From: CAZKUR01 sp964556005 | Lineage (GTDB): Bacteria > Bacteroidota > Ignavibacteria > Ignavibacteriales > Ignavibacteriaceae | DNA length: 32,878 nt | Direction of reading: 5' to 3' | Assembly: GCA_964556005.1 (NCBI GenBank) | Contig: CAZKUR010000042.1 | Coordinates: forward strand, 1-32,878 | Shown: in pieces, positions 15,117-24,226 of the stretch | Position numbering within the stretch: the stretch's first letter is position 1 | Layout of the letters: each line of letters begins with the position of its first letter | Translations under genes and position numbers: made by a program | The notes under the pieces: model-generated | What the model was told of the DNA's origin: nothing | Seen by the model: only the letters and a program-made list of their open reading frames with translations | Databases searched by the model: none

Positions 15117-17261
15117 TTATTTCAGCAGAATCATCTTTTTAACACTAACATTATTACCTGCTTCTAATCTATAGTAGTAAATTCCGCTTACAAATTTTGA
15201 AGCATCAAAAGTTACCTGATGCTGTCCTGCTTTCATATTTCCATTTATTAATTCTGCAACCTGTTGTCCTAAAGTATTGTATACCTTTAAACTAACATTT
15301 CCATCCTTTTGAATTGAGTAATTTATAGTTGTTGTCGGATTAAACGGGTTAGGATAATTCTGGCTTAAAGAAAATTGCGACGGAATATTAATATTTACTT
15401 CAACCGTATTTGAATATCTGCAAGCACCGTCAAAGTCGATTTGTTTCAGACGATAACTGTATGTACCTGAAGTAACATCTTTATCTACAAAGGAATAAAT
15501 TTCCGGTTTGCTCGTTGTCCCATTTCCTGCAACAAATCCGATCTTCTCCCACTTTTGATTTTTTAATTTTGACTTTTGATTTTTCTGTATTTCAAATCCT
15601 CTATTGTTTGTTTCTGTCGCTGTCGACCAATTCAACGTTACAACATCTCCATTCGAGCCTGCTGTAAAAGAAGTTAACTCAACAGGGACTTCTGAATTGC
15701 AGATACTAAAAACCATGTGAGCACTTAATGCACCTCCGGCAGCTCCTGGTGTTGCAGCGTTAAGTGTACCAAATGAATTATTCAAAGAAGGCCATGCATC
15801 CATTGACCCTATCGTCCCTCCGATTGGCGATGGATCACCGCGTCTTACAGCAATTAAGTAATCTCCATTTGCTAATCCTAAGATCATACGATCTACTCCA
15901 CCGCTGCTGCTGAGATCGGTCCAAAACACCACGTTGCCGGCAGAGTCAATAGCCTGCATTGGATTGCGTGAAAAGGCAAGACCCAAACACTGACCACCAT
16001 CGATTGAATCGTAAAAGGCAACAACTTTTCGCCAATTTCCCGGGGAGCCTGCGAACCAGCCTGAGCTAGTAGTAGAAGGAGTTGGATGAAAATCGGCGAA
16101 AAAAGCAATTTGGCCTGCATTATTTATAGAAGCAGCCTGCATATCGAGATAGGTTCCGCCAATAGGTGTCGGATCAGGAACCTTGATATACCATTCATCA
16201 ATTCCTCCTGAACGAACTATTATACCGCGATCTGTAATTCCTCCGCTCACAATTGCACGGAAAGTTATTTGATCCGAATCATTAATATCAGGGACAGGAC
16301 CGATTGGAATATTTGTACCGTCCTGAAATCCGTAACTCTCTGTGCCAAGCAAAGAGTATGTTCCTCCGCCAGGAGCAGGATCACCGATAGCAGCTATTTT
16401 TGAGACAACACCGTTATCCCACATAAAAATATTGCTGTTGGTTGTACCTACAGGAGAAGCGAGGAAAACAACTTTCCCGTTGTTATTTATTGAACCGGGT
16501 CCAACAGCAGCAAATGTACCTCCGATTGGAGACGGATCGCCTACGGCTGCAACTTTTACAACCTGATGAGTAGCCGCACGATACAAAAACAACCCGCGGT
16601 ATGAACTTCCTCCGTTTACATCGCAAATGAAGAGAACATCACCCGAATTATTTACAGCAGGTGCAAATGCAGTTCCGCCGAAAAATCCGCTGAATGTTCC
16701 GCCGATGGGCGACGGATCGCCGCTGTGTGCACTTGTATCTCCGCTCCCTCCACCTAAACCACATCCGATTGCGATAGCATAGATACTGTTTGAATCCGCG
16801 GCAAACACACCCTGATTTCTGGTTGAACCGTTAACCTGCGAGAAAAATGCTATATATCCTGATGAATTTATCGTAGTAGGATTCATGAATGCTACTGGGT
16901 TCAAAGTGCCGCCGCCGGTACCAGGTGCGATTTGTCCGTGTTTTGCGTAAGATTTTAGGTTGCAAATTGAATCCAGCAAACTAATATTATCTACATCAGT
17001 TTCGTTGTTCGAGTAAAAACTTGTTCCATAGCTTACAATATTATCATAAATTCTTACAAAAGTTTGTCCGCCGTTTTCGTTTTGCCGATTTCCGCTTCTT
17101 TTTTTCAGCTCATTTCCGGTATTTGTGTATACCGAATAATTTCCAGTATATGAATTAGTTTTTAGAGACGTATTTTGTATATGCGATTGAGCATCCAAAG
17201 TACTGAAACCCATTAAACAACCCATTAATATAAAAGCTGAAAAATGTAAGATTCTGTACAT
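15117..17261 (-). CDS. T9SS-exported protein with NxxGxxAF-type tandem repeats
   Basis: A 714-residue secreted protein. The signal peptide is MYRILHFSAFILMGCLMGFS (cleaved near LDAQS). From about residue 110 to 500 it carries repeats built on GDPSPIGGTF followed by INNNGKVVFLA or VNNSGDVLFI, the pattern of choice-of-anchor proteins with NxxGxxAF tandem repeats. PVELTSFTA then leads into the same Ig/Fn-like cassette and type A sorting domain as its neighbours (SQNYPNPFNPTTTINYSI, ending VSVKKMILLK). A heptad microsatellite lies at 15554-15588. An AGGG element lies about 9 bases before the ATG. It is flanked by two T9SS genes on the same strand, each with its own terminator, so the three are probably transcribed separately. 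Function unknown. Confidence 0.88.
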   Translation of the reverse strand: MYRILHFSAFILMGCLMGFSTLDAQSHIQNTSLKTNSYTGNYSVYTNTGNELKKRSGNRQNENGGQTFVRIYDNIVSYGTSFYSNNETDVDNISLLDSICNLKSYAKHGQIAPGTGGGTLNPVAFMNPTTINSSGYIAFFSQVNGSTRNQGVFAADSNSIYAIAIGCGLGGGSGDTSAHSGDPSPIGGTFSGFFGGTAFAPAVNNSGDVLFICDVNGGSSYRGLFLYRAATHQVVKVAAVGDPSPIGGTFAAVGPGSINNNGKVVFLASPVGTTNSNIFMWDNGVVSKIAAIGDPAPGGGTYSLLGTESYGFQDGTNIPIGPVPDINDSDQITFRAIVSGGITDRGIIVRSGGIDEWYIKVPDPTPIGGTYLDMQAASINNAGQIAFFADFHPTPSTTSSGWFAGSPGNWRKVVAFYDSIDGGQCLGLAFSRNPMQAIDSAGNVVFWTDLSSSGGVDRMILGLANGDYLIAVRRGDPSPIGGTIGSMDAWPSLNNSFGTLNAATPGAAGGALSAHMVFSICNSEVPVELTSFTAGSNGDVVTLNWSTATETNNRGFEIQKNQKSKLKNQKWEKIGFVAGNGTTSKPEIYSFVDKDVTSGTYSYRLKQIDFDGACRYSNTVEVNINIPSQFSLSQNYPNPFNPTTTINYSIQKDGNVSLKVYNTLGQQVAELINGNMKAGQHQVTFDASKFVSGIYYYRLEAGNNVSVKKMILLK

Positions 17262-17533
17262 TGTTTTATCCCTTAATTAAGTGAAAAGAAATTACATATA
17301 AAGAATCTTAGGAAATATTCCTTGTCTTTATACATTGTTATTTAATAATTAGCTATTTAAATATACTTACTAAAATCATTAATATTAAAATATCCTGGAT
17401 TTTTAAAACCGAGGCGGATTATTTTGAATTTTAAGATAAAAAAAGGGAAGGCATCTCTACCTTCCCTTTTATGTAGTACTTACACTTTCCCAAACTTCGT
17501 TACGATTTCCCAAACTCCGTTCGGTAAAGAAAG
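17262..17533. other. Intergenic region between two T9SS genes
   Basis: AT-rich. It contains the presumed promoter of the gene starting at 17261, a short inverted repeat AGGAA-ATA-TTCCT at 17310-17322 and the terminator of the next gene at 17441-17470. No gene seen. Confidence 0.6.
17441..17470 (-). terminator. Terminator of the BNR-propeller T9SS gene
   Basis: AAAAGGGAAGG (17441-17451) pairs with CCTTCCCTTTT (17460-17470) around the loop CATCTCTA, and seven T follow on the minus strand. It lies 64 bp past the stop codon. The loop CAT.TCT is shared with the hairpin at 649. Confidence 0.82.
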
Positions 17534-19960
17534 TTATTTAAGTAAGATCATCTTCTTTATGAGTACTTTATTATTCGATTCTAACCTGTAGTAATATATT
17601 CCGCTTGCAAATCTTGATGCATCAAATGTTACCTGATGCTGTCCTGCTTTCATATTTCCATTTATTAATTCTGCAACTTGTTGTCCGAGAGTATTAAATA
17701 CTTTCAAGCTTACATTTCCATCTTTCTGAATTGAATAATCGATTGTAGTTGTCGGATTAAATGGGTTAGGATAATTCTGACTTAAAGAAAATTGAGACGG
17801 AACATTTACATTTACTTCAACTTCCTTGGAATATTTGAATGAGCCGTCAAAATCAATTTGTTTCAAACGATATACATAATTTCCTGAAGAAACATTTTTA
17901 TCAACAAAGGAGTAAGTTTCCGGTCGGGTAGTGGTTCCATTACCAGCGATAAATCCGATTTTCGTCCATGTCGAATTTGGGGTTCCGGAATTCGGAATAG
18001 ATCTTTGAATTTCAAAACCACGGTTATTCGATTCAGTTGCGGTTGACCAATTTAGCAAAACAGAGCCGTCGCTACGAATATTTCCTGTAAATGATGTTAG
18101 TTCAACAGGCAAAATTACTTCTGATAAAGGCCTCCACCAGGTACCGCTTCCAATCGTTCCGGCAAAAATAGTTGTATCGTCAATGAATAAAGCTTGGATA
18201 TAATTACTGACTAATCCGCTATCAACCGTTGACCAATTATTACCTTTATCGGTTGTAAGATACACATTTGCTGCACTGCCGTCACTTGAAGAAGTAGATG
18301 CAAATAGGTTGGTGTCCTTAACTGCAAGTCCCCAAATCATCGAAGTAGGGGGCAAACCATTATTGATTTGAGTCCAGCTGGTACCGTTATCATTTGATCG
18401 GTACATACCTGCAGCAGCTTGACCGTTAGGATCGCCTGTTCCAGCAAAGATGGTGCTATCTCCCATCACTGCGAGTATGCTGACACGATTATCCAACCCG
18501 TTATTTATCGGTGTAAAGGTATTGCCATTATCGCTGGAGCGAAAAGCTCCGCCATATATAGCTCCTGCAAAAATATACTGCGCGTTTTCAGTAAAGCTCA
18601 TCACCCATTTATATTCTAACCCTGATACAGAACTCCAGGTATTACCGTTATCTGTCGAACGGTATGCCCCTCCGAAAAAGCCAAGGCCGGCATAAATATC
18701 TGTACCGTCTGTGTACATAGTCCAAATCATCGCGTTTGCCAAACCGCTTGCAGTCCATGTGGCACCATCGTCAGTTGAGCGAAAAACTCCAGATCCCATG
18801 GCCCCGGCAAAAATATCTGTGCCAACAACGGCTAATCCATAAACAGCTTTAAAATTTAATCCCAGGAAATTCCAGGTTATTCCATTATCGTTTGATTGAA
18901 AAACTCCGGAACCTGTTCCTGCCAGTAAATTATTCCCTCCCGTACCGTTTGGAAACGTTGCATAAGCATAAACGGTATTAGCATTATAGCCTGAATTTTC
19001 TTCAACCCAGTTTGTGCCGTTATCTGTCGAGCGAAAAATTCCGTTGCGATAAGTCCCCGCAAAAACATCTTGATTGGAATTAACAATAAGCGACTCAACC
19101 CAATTAGTAGTTAATCCTGTATTAACAGAATCCCAATTTGTACCGTTATCTGTTGATAATAATATCCCTTCCCCCCTTGTTGCTGCAAAAATATTTGAAC
19201 CGTTAACGGCAAATGCCCGAATAGTAGCGGTTGCCGGTAATCCGTTATTAACCTGTACCCAGTTATTTCCATTATCGGTTGAACGGTAAATACCATCAGC
19301 AAATGTCCCTAAAAAAATGTCATTACCGCTAACTCCCAGGCGAGGATCGGAAGCCGGATTAGCAATACCGTTGTTTGCCAGTTGCCAGCTTTGACCATTA
19401 TCGGTAGATCGAAAGACCTGGTATGTGCCCCACGTAGCTGCAAAAATAATTGTATCCTTTAAAGCAAGATCACGGACATCTAAAGACAATAAACCGTTAT
19501 TCATGTGTTCCCAACTTGCTCCATTATCTGTAGTACGACAAATACCGCCACCTTGACTACCCATAAAAAGACTATTTCCTTTTAAAAGAAATTTATGAAC
19601 GTAGGTTCCTGCAGTCACTGTATCGTTGACATCTATCCAAGTGTTACCCATATCTGTGGAACGAAATACTCCGCTTCCCCAGGTACCGGCAAAAATATTT
19701 GAACCTTCGGCATAAAGGGCAGTTACTCTGATGTTTATATTAGTCAAACCATTATTGACTGGTGTCCAACTCGCACCGTTATCAGTAGAGATATAAATCC
19801 CACCGCTCCACGGAGCAGCAAACAGATTGCTACCACTCTCACAAAAAGCATCTACCTCGCCTCCCTGAGGACCGGTATGATTCCATTGTGCATCCGTTTC
19901 ATTCGGCTGAAAGAAAATAATGCCAAGTATTAATAAGGCATATAGAAAAATATTTTTCAT
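17534..19960 (-). CDS. T9SS-exported BNR/sortilin-like propeller protein (module 2)
   Basis: An 808-residue secreted protein. The signal peptide is MKNIFLYALLILGIIFFQPN (cleaved near TDAQ). Fourteen or so repeats carry the Asp-box pattern STDNGTNW or STDNGNTW with AGTWGSGVFRS-type strands, which should form one or two beta-propellers up to about residue 620. PVELTSFTG is followed by the shared Ig/Fn-like cassette and type A sorting domain (ending VLIKKMILLK). GGAG lies 6 bases before the ATG. It lies downstream of response regulator 2, about 400 bp away, and has a 20-bp palindrome centred 77 bp before its start that matches the one before the regulator gene. It is therefore the likely output of module 2, in parallel to the Ycf48-like protein of module 1. 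Confidence 0.9.
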   Translation of the reverse strand: MKNIFLYALLILGIIFFQPNETDAQWNHTGPQGGEVDAFCESGSNLFAAPWSGGIYISTDNGASWTPVNNGLTNINIRVTALYAEGSNIFAGTWGSGVFRSTDMGNTWIDVNDTVTAGTYVHKFLLKGNSLFMGSQGGGICRTTDNGASWEHMNNGLLSLDVRDLALKDTIIFAATWGTYQVFRSTDNGQSWQLANNGIANPASDPRLGVSGNDIFLGTFADGIYRSTDNGNNWVQVNNGLPATATIRAFAVNGSNIFAATRGEGILLSTDNGTNWDSVNTGLTTNWVESLIVNSNQDVFAGTYRNGIFRSTDNGTNWVEENSGYNANTVYAYATFPNGTGGNNLLAGTGSGVFQSNDNGITWNFLGLNFKAVYGLAVVGTDIFAGAMGSGVFRSTDDGATWTASGLANAMIWTMYTDGTDIYAGLGFFGGAYRSTDNGNTWSSVSGLEYKWVMSFTENAQYIFAGAIYGGAFRSSDNGNTFTPINNGLDNRVSILAVMGDSTIFAGTGDPNGQAAAGMYRSNDNGTSWTQINNGLPPTSMIWGLAVKDTNLFASTSSSDGSAANVYLTTDKGNNWSTVDSGLVSNYIQALFIDDTTIFAGTIGSGTWWRPLSEVILPVELTSFTGNIRSDGSVLLNWSTATESNNRGFEIQRSIPNSGTPNSTWTKIGFIAGNGTTTRPETYSFVDKNVSSGNYVYRLKQIDFDGSFKYSKEVEVNVNVPSQFSLSQNYPNPFNPTTTIDYSIQKDGNVSLKVFNTLGQQVAELINGNMKAGQHQVTFDASRFASGIYYYRLESNNKVLIKKMILLK

Positions 19961-20358
19961 GTTATCTCCAAATTATTAATTACAATTATTGTTTGTTAAT
20001 AAATTCGTATTATTAATAATTAGAGACAACTACGCGTTTACGTAGTTTTTATTCGATCAACAATTTTACATTATCCGATATAGCTTCAAATAATATTTAA
20101 CCCGATGATAGCGAAGGCTGCAAACACTTTATATTGGCTATATGACGATAAATATTCAACTTTAAATTAATGTTTTTTCTGTGCCTATTCTTGTATATCT
20201 TCATCTGAGTCTGCTTAACAACTATTACTATGAATTAATTTCAGAATAATAATTAAACTATTGCTTCTGCAAATTTTTGTGGCAGACAAAATTGATTAGA
20301 CACAAGGGTAAGATTTGAAGCTTAGATAAAAACCGGCATCAGCTAAATAAGATCGAAT
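19961..20358. other. Promoter region of the BNR-propeller gene
   Basis: About 400 bp with the palindrome at 20028-20047. The part from 20048 to 20358 is AT-rich and shows neither a gene nor a clear terminator for response regulator 2. Confidence 0.55.
20028..20047. promoter_or_regulatory. Candidate operator of response regulator 2, upstream of the T9SS propeller gene
   Basis: AACTACG-CGTTTA-CGTAGTT is a perfect 7-bp inverted repeat with a 6-bp spacer, centred 77 bp before the start at 19960. The first 12 bases (AACTACGCGTTY) plus ACGT.GTTTTTA recur at 21060. Size and symmetry suit a dimeric LuxR-type response regulator. T residues follow on the plus strand, but no plus-strand gene ends here, so a terminator is unlikely. 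Confidence 0.65.
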
Positions 20359-21009
20359 TTATACTAATTTCTCCCGTACCGCTTTTGCTACTGCACTCTG
20401 CTGTGAGTGAACCTGAAGTTTTTTATAAATACTTCGAACATGAAAATCAATTGTATGAGGACTCAAAAATATCTTTTCGGCTATTCGTGGTTTAGTCAAT
20501 CCTTTTACCATGAGGTCTAGAATCTGTTCCTCGCGCTTGCTTAATCCGTATTCCTTTTTTTTTGGTGTTATAGTTCGAAACATTTCCAGCACCGAACGTG
20601 CAATTCTTGCATTAATAGGTGCACCTCCGTCCAATACTTGATGAAGTGATTCAACAATCTCCTCATTAGTTGCTGTTTTTAATAAGTATCCCGAAGCGCC
20701 GGCACTAATAGCCTTAAAAACTTTATCATGTTCATCATGAACAGTCAGCATAACTATATCTATATCATCAGCGATAGATTTAATATGTTCTATTCCTTCG
20801 ATTCCGGAAATACCCGGCAGTTCAATATCGGATAAAATAATATCCGGTTGATTAGATTCTTTTAAAAATTTAATCGCATCTTCGCAAGTTTCAAAAGTTT
20901 TGTCGCAAATAAAACCGGAGAGACTATTGATTAAAGCAGCAAGGCTGGAACGAAAATCTTCATTATCCTCTATAATCCAGACCGATATATTTTTTTGTTT
21001 TTTCTCCAT
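20359..21009 (-). CDS. LuxR/NarL-family response regulator (module 2)
   Basis: A 216-residue response regulator. The receiver domain (1-128) has E14/D15, phospho-acceptor D61 (LSDIELPG), T89 (MLTVHDE) and K111 (GYLLK). The LuxR-type helix-turn-helix covers about 155-212 (LSKREEQILDLMVKG, KPRIAEKIFLSPHTIDFHVR). It is paralogous to the regulator at 3342-3968. The recognition helices differ (SPHTIDFHVRSIYKKL versus SNDTVHTHIHKIYEKL), in line with the different palindromes in the two modules. The kinase gene ends 60 bp upstream. The ATG at 21009 has no clear ribosome binding site. Phosphorylation by the adjacent kinase is the expected input. Confidence 0.93.
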   Translation of the reverse strand: MEKKQKNISVWIIEDNEDFRSSLAALINSLSGFICDKTFETCEDAIKFLKESNQPDIILSDIELPGISGIEGIEHIKSIADDIDIVMLTVHDEHDKVFKAISAGASGYLLKTATNEEIVESLHQVLDGGAPINARIARSVLEMFRTITPKKKEYGLSKREEQILDLMVKGLTKPRIAEKIFLSPHTIDFHVRSIYKKLQVHSQQSAVAKAVREKLV

Positions 21010-21059
21010 TATTCACAATAAAAAGTTACTGAATTATAACTATGTAAATCGAATCGTTC

Positions 21060-21079
21060 AACTACGCGTTCACGTTGTT
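21060..21079. promoter_or_regulatory. Candidate operator upstream of response regulator 2
   Basis: AACTACG-CGTTCA-CGTTGTT is an inverted repeat with one mismatched pair, centred 60 bp before the regulator start and overlapping the kinase stop codon (21070-21072). It differs from the site at 20028-20047 at only two positions in 20. Because it overlaps the 3' end of the kinase coding sequence, part of its sequence is also read as K-T-T-stop. Confidence 0.62.
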
Positions 21080-24000
21080 TTTACTTTGATTATTACTTTT
21101 GTACCGGTTCCTGTTGCTGATTCGACTTCAACTTCTCCACCGAGAGCTGCTATTCTACGTTCAATATTTTTTAGCCCATTGCTGCCGGTTTTAATTTTAT
21201 TCTCTTTCCTGAATAAGTCTGAATCAAATCCCACCCCGTTATCAGATATTTCAAGATTAAAAACTCCATTATTTATAAACACTTTAATTTCAGCTTTAGC
21301 TGCCCTGCTATGCTTCGTAATATTATGTAATATTTCTTTATAGCTTAGTATTACATTCCTTCGGAATTCCAGTGAGAGTTTTGTTGAAAGAATTTCTTCC
21401 GGCGAAATAAATTCATACTGAATACCGCCCAACAAAGTTTGTGCAGTATCTTTCATTCTTAATATCATATCATCCAACTTGTCGAAATCCGGATTGACAA
21501 ACCAAACTATATCGCGCATGACTGCTGCAATATGCGATGAAGTATTATAAATACGTTTTAATTCCTCTTTTGATTTCTCTGATAAAGATTCTTCATTTTG
21601 AAGTACCCTGCTTCGCAAAACAATGCTTCCAAGGCTGCTGCCTATTTCATCGTGAAGGTCTGCTGCAATCCCCACACGCATCCGCTCTATCTTAAGTATT
21701 TGTTTAACACGGTATTTGTAAATAAAAACTATTGTACCAATTATGATTATGATAACTAAAATCTTGAACCACCAAGTCATCCAGAATGGAGGTGTAATTA
21801 TTATATTAATAAAAGTTCCTTTCTCATTCCATATTCCATCGTCATTCGAAGCTTTCACATGAAGTACATATTTACCGGGATCGAGATTTGTATAGCTGGC
21901 GTATCTTTGTTTAGCCGATACAATATGCCAGGCTTTATCGAAACCTTTCAGAAAATATGCATACTGATTTTTATTTGGTGCGGTATAATTCAGTGCAACA
22001 AACTCGAAGGAAAAGAAATTCTGTGAGTATGACAAAGAAAGTTTTTTCATTGAAGTCAGCGCTTTTGGAAGTTTAAGAACTTTATCAAAAACTTTAAATG
22101 ATGTGATATAAACAGGCGGAATATCCTTATTATCTTTAATCTTTTCAGGATAAAATGAATTAAATCCATTTACCCCTCCAAAAAACATTTCGCCGGTCCG
22201 GCTTTTAAAGTATGCCCCCTGATTAAATTCCTTTGCCTGCAGTCCATCATTAGCATCAAAATTTTTGAACACTTTGGTTCCAGGATTAAATCTGGATATT
22301 CCATTGTTTGTACTTATCCATAAGTTGCCAGATTTGTCCGGCAAAATGCCTAAGACTACATTATCGGGTAATCCATTTTTTGAGGTATAAGAGATTATTG
22401 AATTTAATTTGAGATTAAATTTTAATAATCCATTTCGTGTCGTACCTATCCAAATAATATTATTAGTAAATAACAAACTAGTAATTCCCTTATAATCCGT
22501 ATTTTGTCTACTTGAATTAGGTTGTAATCTGTAGTTTATAAATGAGTTTAATTTAGGGTCGAAATATTTTAAACCATCAAGAGTTCCCGCCCAAATTCTA
22601 CCCTCCTTATCTTCATGCAACACCGTCACCGATCTTCCGCCACCAATCGAATTTGGTACTTTTTCCGAAGGATAATAATGTTTGAATATTTTTGTTTTTC
22701 TATTTATAATATCAATTCCACCCCTTACATTGCCAATCAATAAATTACCGTTGGAAGCTTCGTATAATGCGGTTATATCATTATTGCTTAAACCCTTAGA
22801 ATCAATCGGAGAATGCTGGATATATCGTTTAAATACACCTGTTGATTTATCATAAGAATTAAGACCTCCTCCGATTGTTCCAATCCAAAGTACTCCATCT
22901 GATGTCATACATAGAGAGAAAATTTTATCACTGCTGATACTATTAGCATCATTTGGATTATATTTATATGTTTTAATCACATTCCTTTTTTTATTGAAAT
23001 GCTTTAAACCGTTACCGTAAGTTCCTACCCAAAGGCCGCCGTCCCGATCTTCAAAAATTGACATAACAACATTTGGATTAATAGGATTATCGAGGTAGCG
23101 TTTGAAACGGTTATTATTTTTATCATAAACAAATGTTCCGCGAAAACTCGTACCAATCCATAATATTCCCGTTCTATCTTCATACAACGCATTGATAATA
23201 TCATTTTTTATAGCGGGGATTTGTGAAATTTTATTTGTATTCAGGTTAAGTACTCTCAAACTCATATAAATTGATCCGAACCAAAGATTGCCTTTTGTAT
23301 CTTCATAGATTGTCTTAACGGCTTTAGTGGTATTTGCGTAAAGCTTAAAAGAGTTGTTGTTTTTGTTGTAACGTTTCAAAGGTTGATCAAATGTCCCGAC
23401 CCATAAAGAACCTGCACGATCGATGAATAAAGATGTAACACTATTACCATATGGCGTGGTAGGATTAGTATTGAGATTATTAATTTTTTCAAAACCATGG
23501 TTTTCTTTCAAATTATATTTTAATAATCCCTTATATGTACCAATCCATAAATTCTCATCATTATCTTCACGTATAGCTGTAATTGAATTTCCATTTAGAT
23601 TTAAAGGATTTATCGAGTCAAAGAAGTAATGTGTGAAAGTATTTCTTTTTCTATTATAAAGGTTTAACCCGGAATTTGTACCTATCCAAATATTCGAATA
23701 AGAATCCTCAAAAAGAGAAGTAACTGTATTATTGCTGATAGTAAGAGAATCATTTACATTATACATGTAATGATAGAACTTATCCTCCGAAAGAACATAT
23801 CTGTTCACACCACCGTTCGCAGTGCCTATCCATAAATCTCCTTTAGAATCGCTTAGTAAGCAATTAATTCTGTTGTTTGAGATTGAATTCTGGCCTGCCA
23901 TTTCTTCGGAAGAGTTAGCCGGACTGTGCTTGAAAACTTTTATGGAATAGCCATCATACCTATTTAATCCATCCTGGGTTCCAAACCACATAAAGCCCTG

Positions 24001-24174
24001 TTTATCCTGCACAATAGCATTTACCGTTGACTGCGAGAGTCCCTGATTGAGTCCTATATTTTCAAAATCTAAATCAGTTTGAGCTGAATTTATATCAAAG
24101 GATTGCGCAGCAAGTCTTCCAGCAATAACTGCCGTAATAACGGCAACGAAAATTAATATTTTATAATTTTCCAT
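21070..24174 (-). CDS. Reg_prop/Y_Y_Y sensor histidine kinase (module 2)
   Basis: A 1034-residue paralogue of the kinase at 4114-7290, with the same order of parts: signal peptide (to about A23), two Reg_prop propellers (MWFGTQDGLNRYDGYSIKVF onward), Y_Y_Y domain (YAYFLKGFDKAWHIVSAKQR), one transmembrane helix (about 803-821), HisKA_3 with H841 (ADLHDEIGSSLGSI), N box (KEILHNITKH), DNGVGF and GLKNIERR..ATGTGT. Compared with kinase 1 it lacks part of the coiled coil between membrane and histidine, and the sequence around the phospho-histidine differs (HDEIGSSLGS versus HDDLGAKVTQ). These are the surfaces that set partner choice in this family. The sensor halves are closely related, for example in the N-terminal LNQGLSQSTVNAIVQDKQGF. 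Ligand unknown. Direct repeats lie upstream at 24227-24254. Confidence 0.92.
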   Translation of the reverse strand: MENYKILIFVAVITAVIAGRLAAQSFDINSAQTDLDFENIGLNQGLSQSTVNAIVQDKQGFMWFGTQDGLNRYDGYSIKVFKHSPANSSEEMAGQNSISNNRINCLLSDSKGDLWIGTANGGVNRYVLSEDKFYHYMYNVNDSLTISNNTVTSLFEDSYSNIWIGTNSGLNLYNRKRNTFTHYFFDSINPLNLNGNSITAIREDNDENLWIGTYKGLLKYNLKENHGFEKINNLNTNPTTPYGNSVTSLFIDRAGSLWVGTFDQPLKRYNKNNNSFKLYANTTKAVKTIYEDTKGNLWFGSIYMSLRVLNLNTNKISQIPAIKNDIINALYEDRTGILWIGTSFRGTFVYDKNNNRFKRYLDNPINPNVVMSIFEDRDGGLWVGTYGNGLKHFNKKRNVIKTYKYNPNDANSISSDKIFSLCMTSDGVLWIGTIGGGLNSYDKSTGVFKRYIQHSPIDSKGLSNNDITALYEASNGNLLIGNVRGGIDIINRKTKIFKHYYPSEKVPNSIGGGRSVTVLHEDKEGRIWAGTLDGLKYFDPKLNSFINYRLQPNSSRQNTDYKGITSLLFTNNIIWIGTTRNGLLKFNLKLNSIISYTSKNGLPDNVVLGILPDKSGNLWISTNNGISRFNPGTKVFKNFDANDGLQAKEFNQGAYFKSRTGEMFFGGVNGFNSFYPEKIKDNKDIPPVYITSFKVFDKVLKLPKALTSMKKLSLSYSQNFFSFEFVALNYTAPNKNQYAYFLKGFDKAWHIVSAKQRYASYTNLDPGKYVLHVKASNDDGIWNEKGTFINIIITPPFWMTWWFKILVIIIIIGTIVFIYKYRVKQILKIERMRVGIAADLHDEIGSSLGSIVLRSRVLQNEESLSEKSKEELKRIYNTSSHIAAVMRDIVWFVNPDFDKLDDMILRMKDTAQTLLGGIQYEFISPEEILSTKLSLEFRRNVILSYKEILHNITKHSRAAKAEIKVFINNGVFNLEISDNGVGFDSDLFRKENKIKTGSNGLKNIERRIAALGGEVEVESATGTGTKVIIKVKTT

Positions 24175-24226
24175 GGATTTCGTTTTAAAATCAATTACAA
24201 TTAAAAAATAAATTAAGGAAAAATAC

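Noticed and set aside
20028..20052. Terminator reading of AACTACG..CGTAGTT followed by T
   Set aside because: The T tract is on the plus strand where no gene ends, and a second copy sits at the kinase/regulator junction; an operator fits better.
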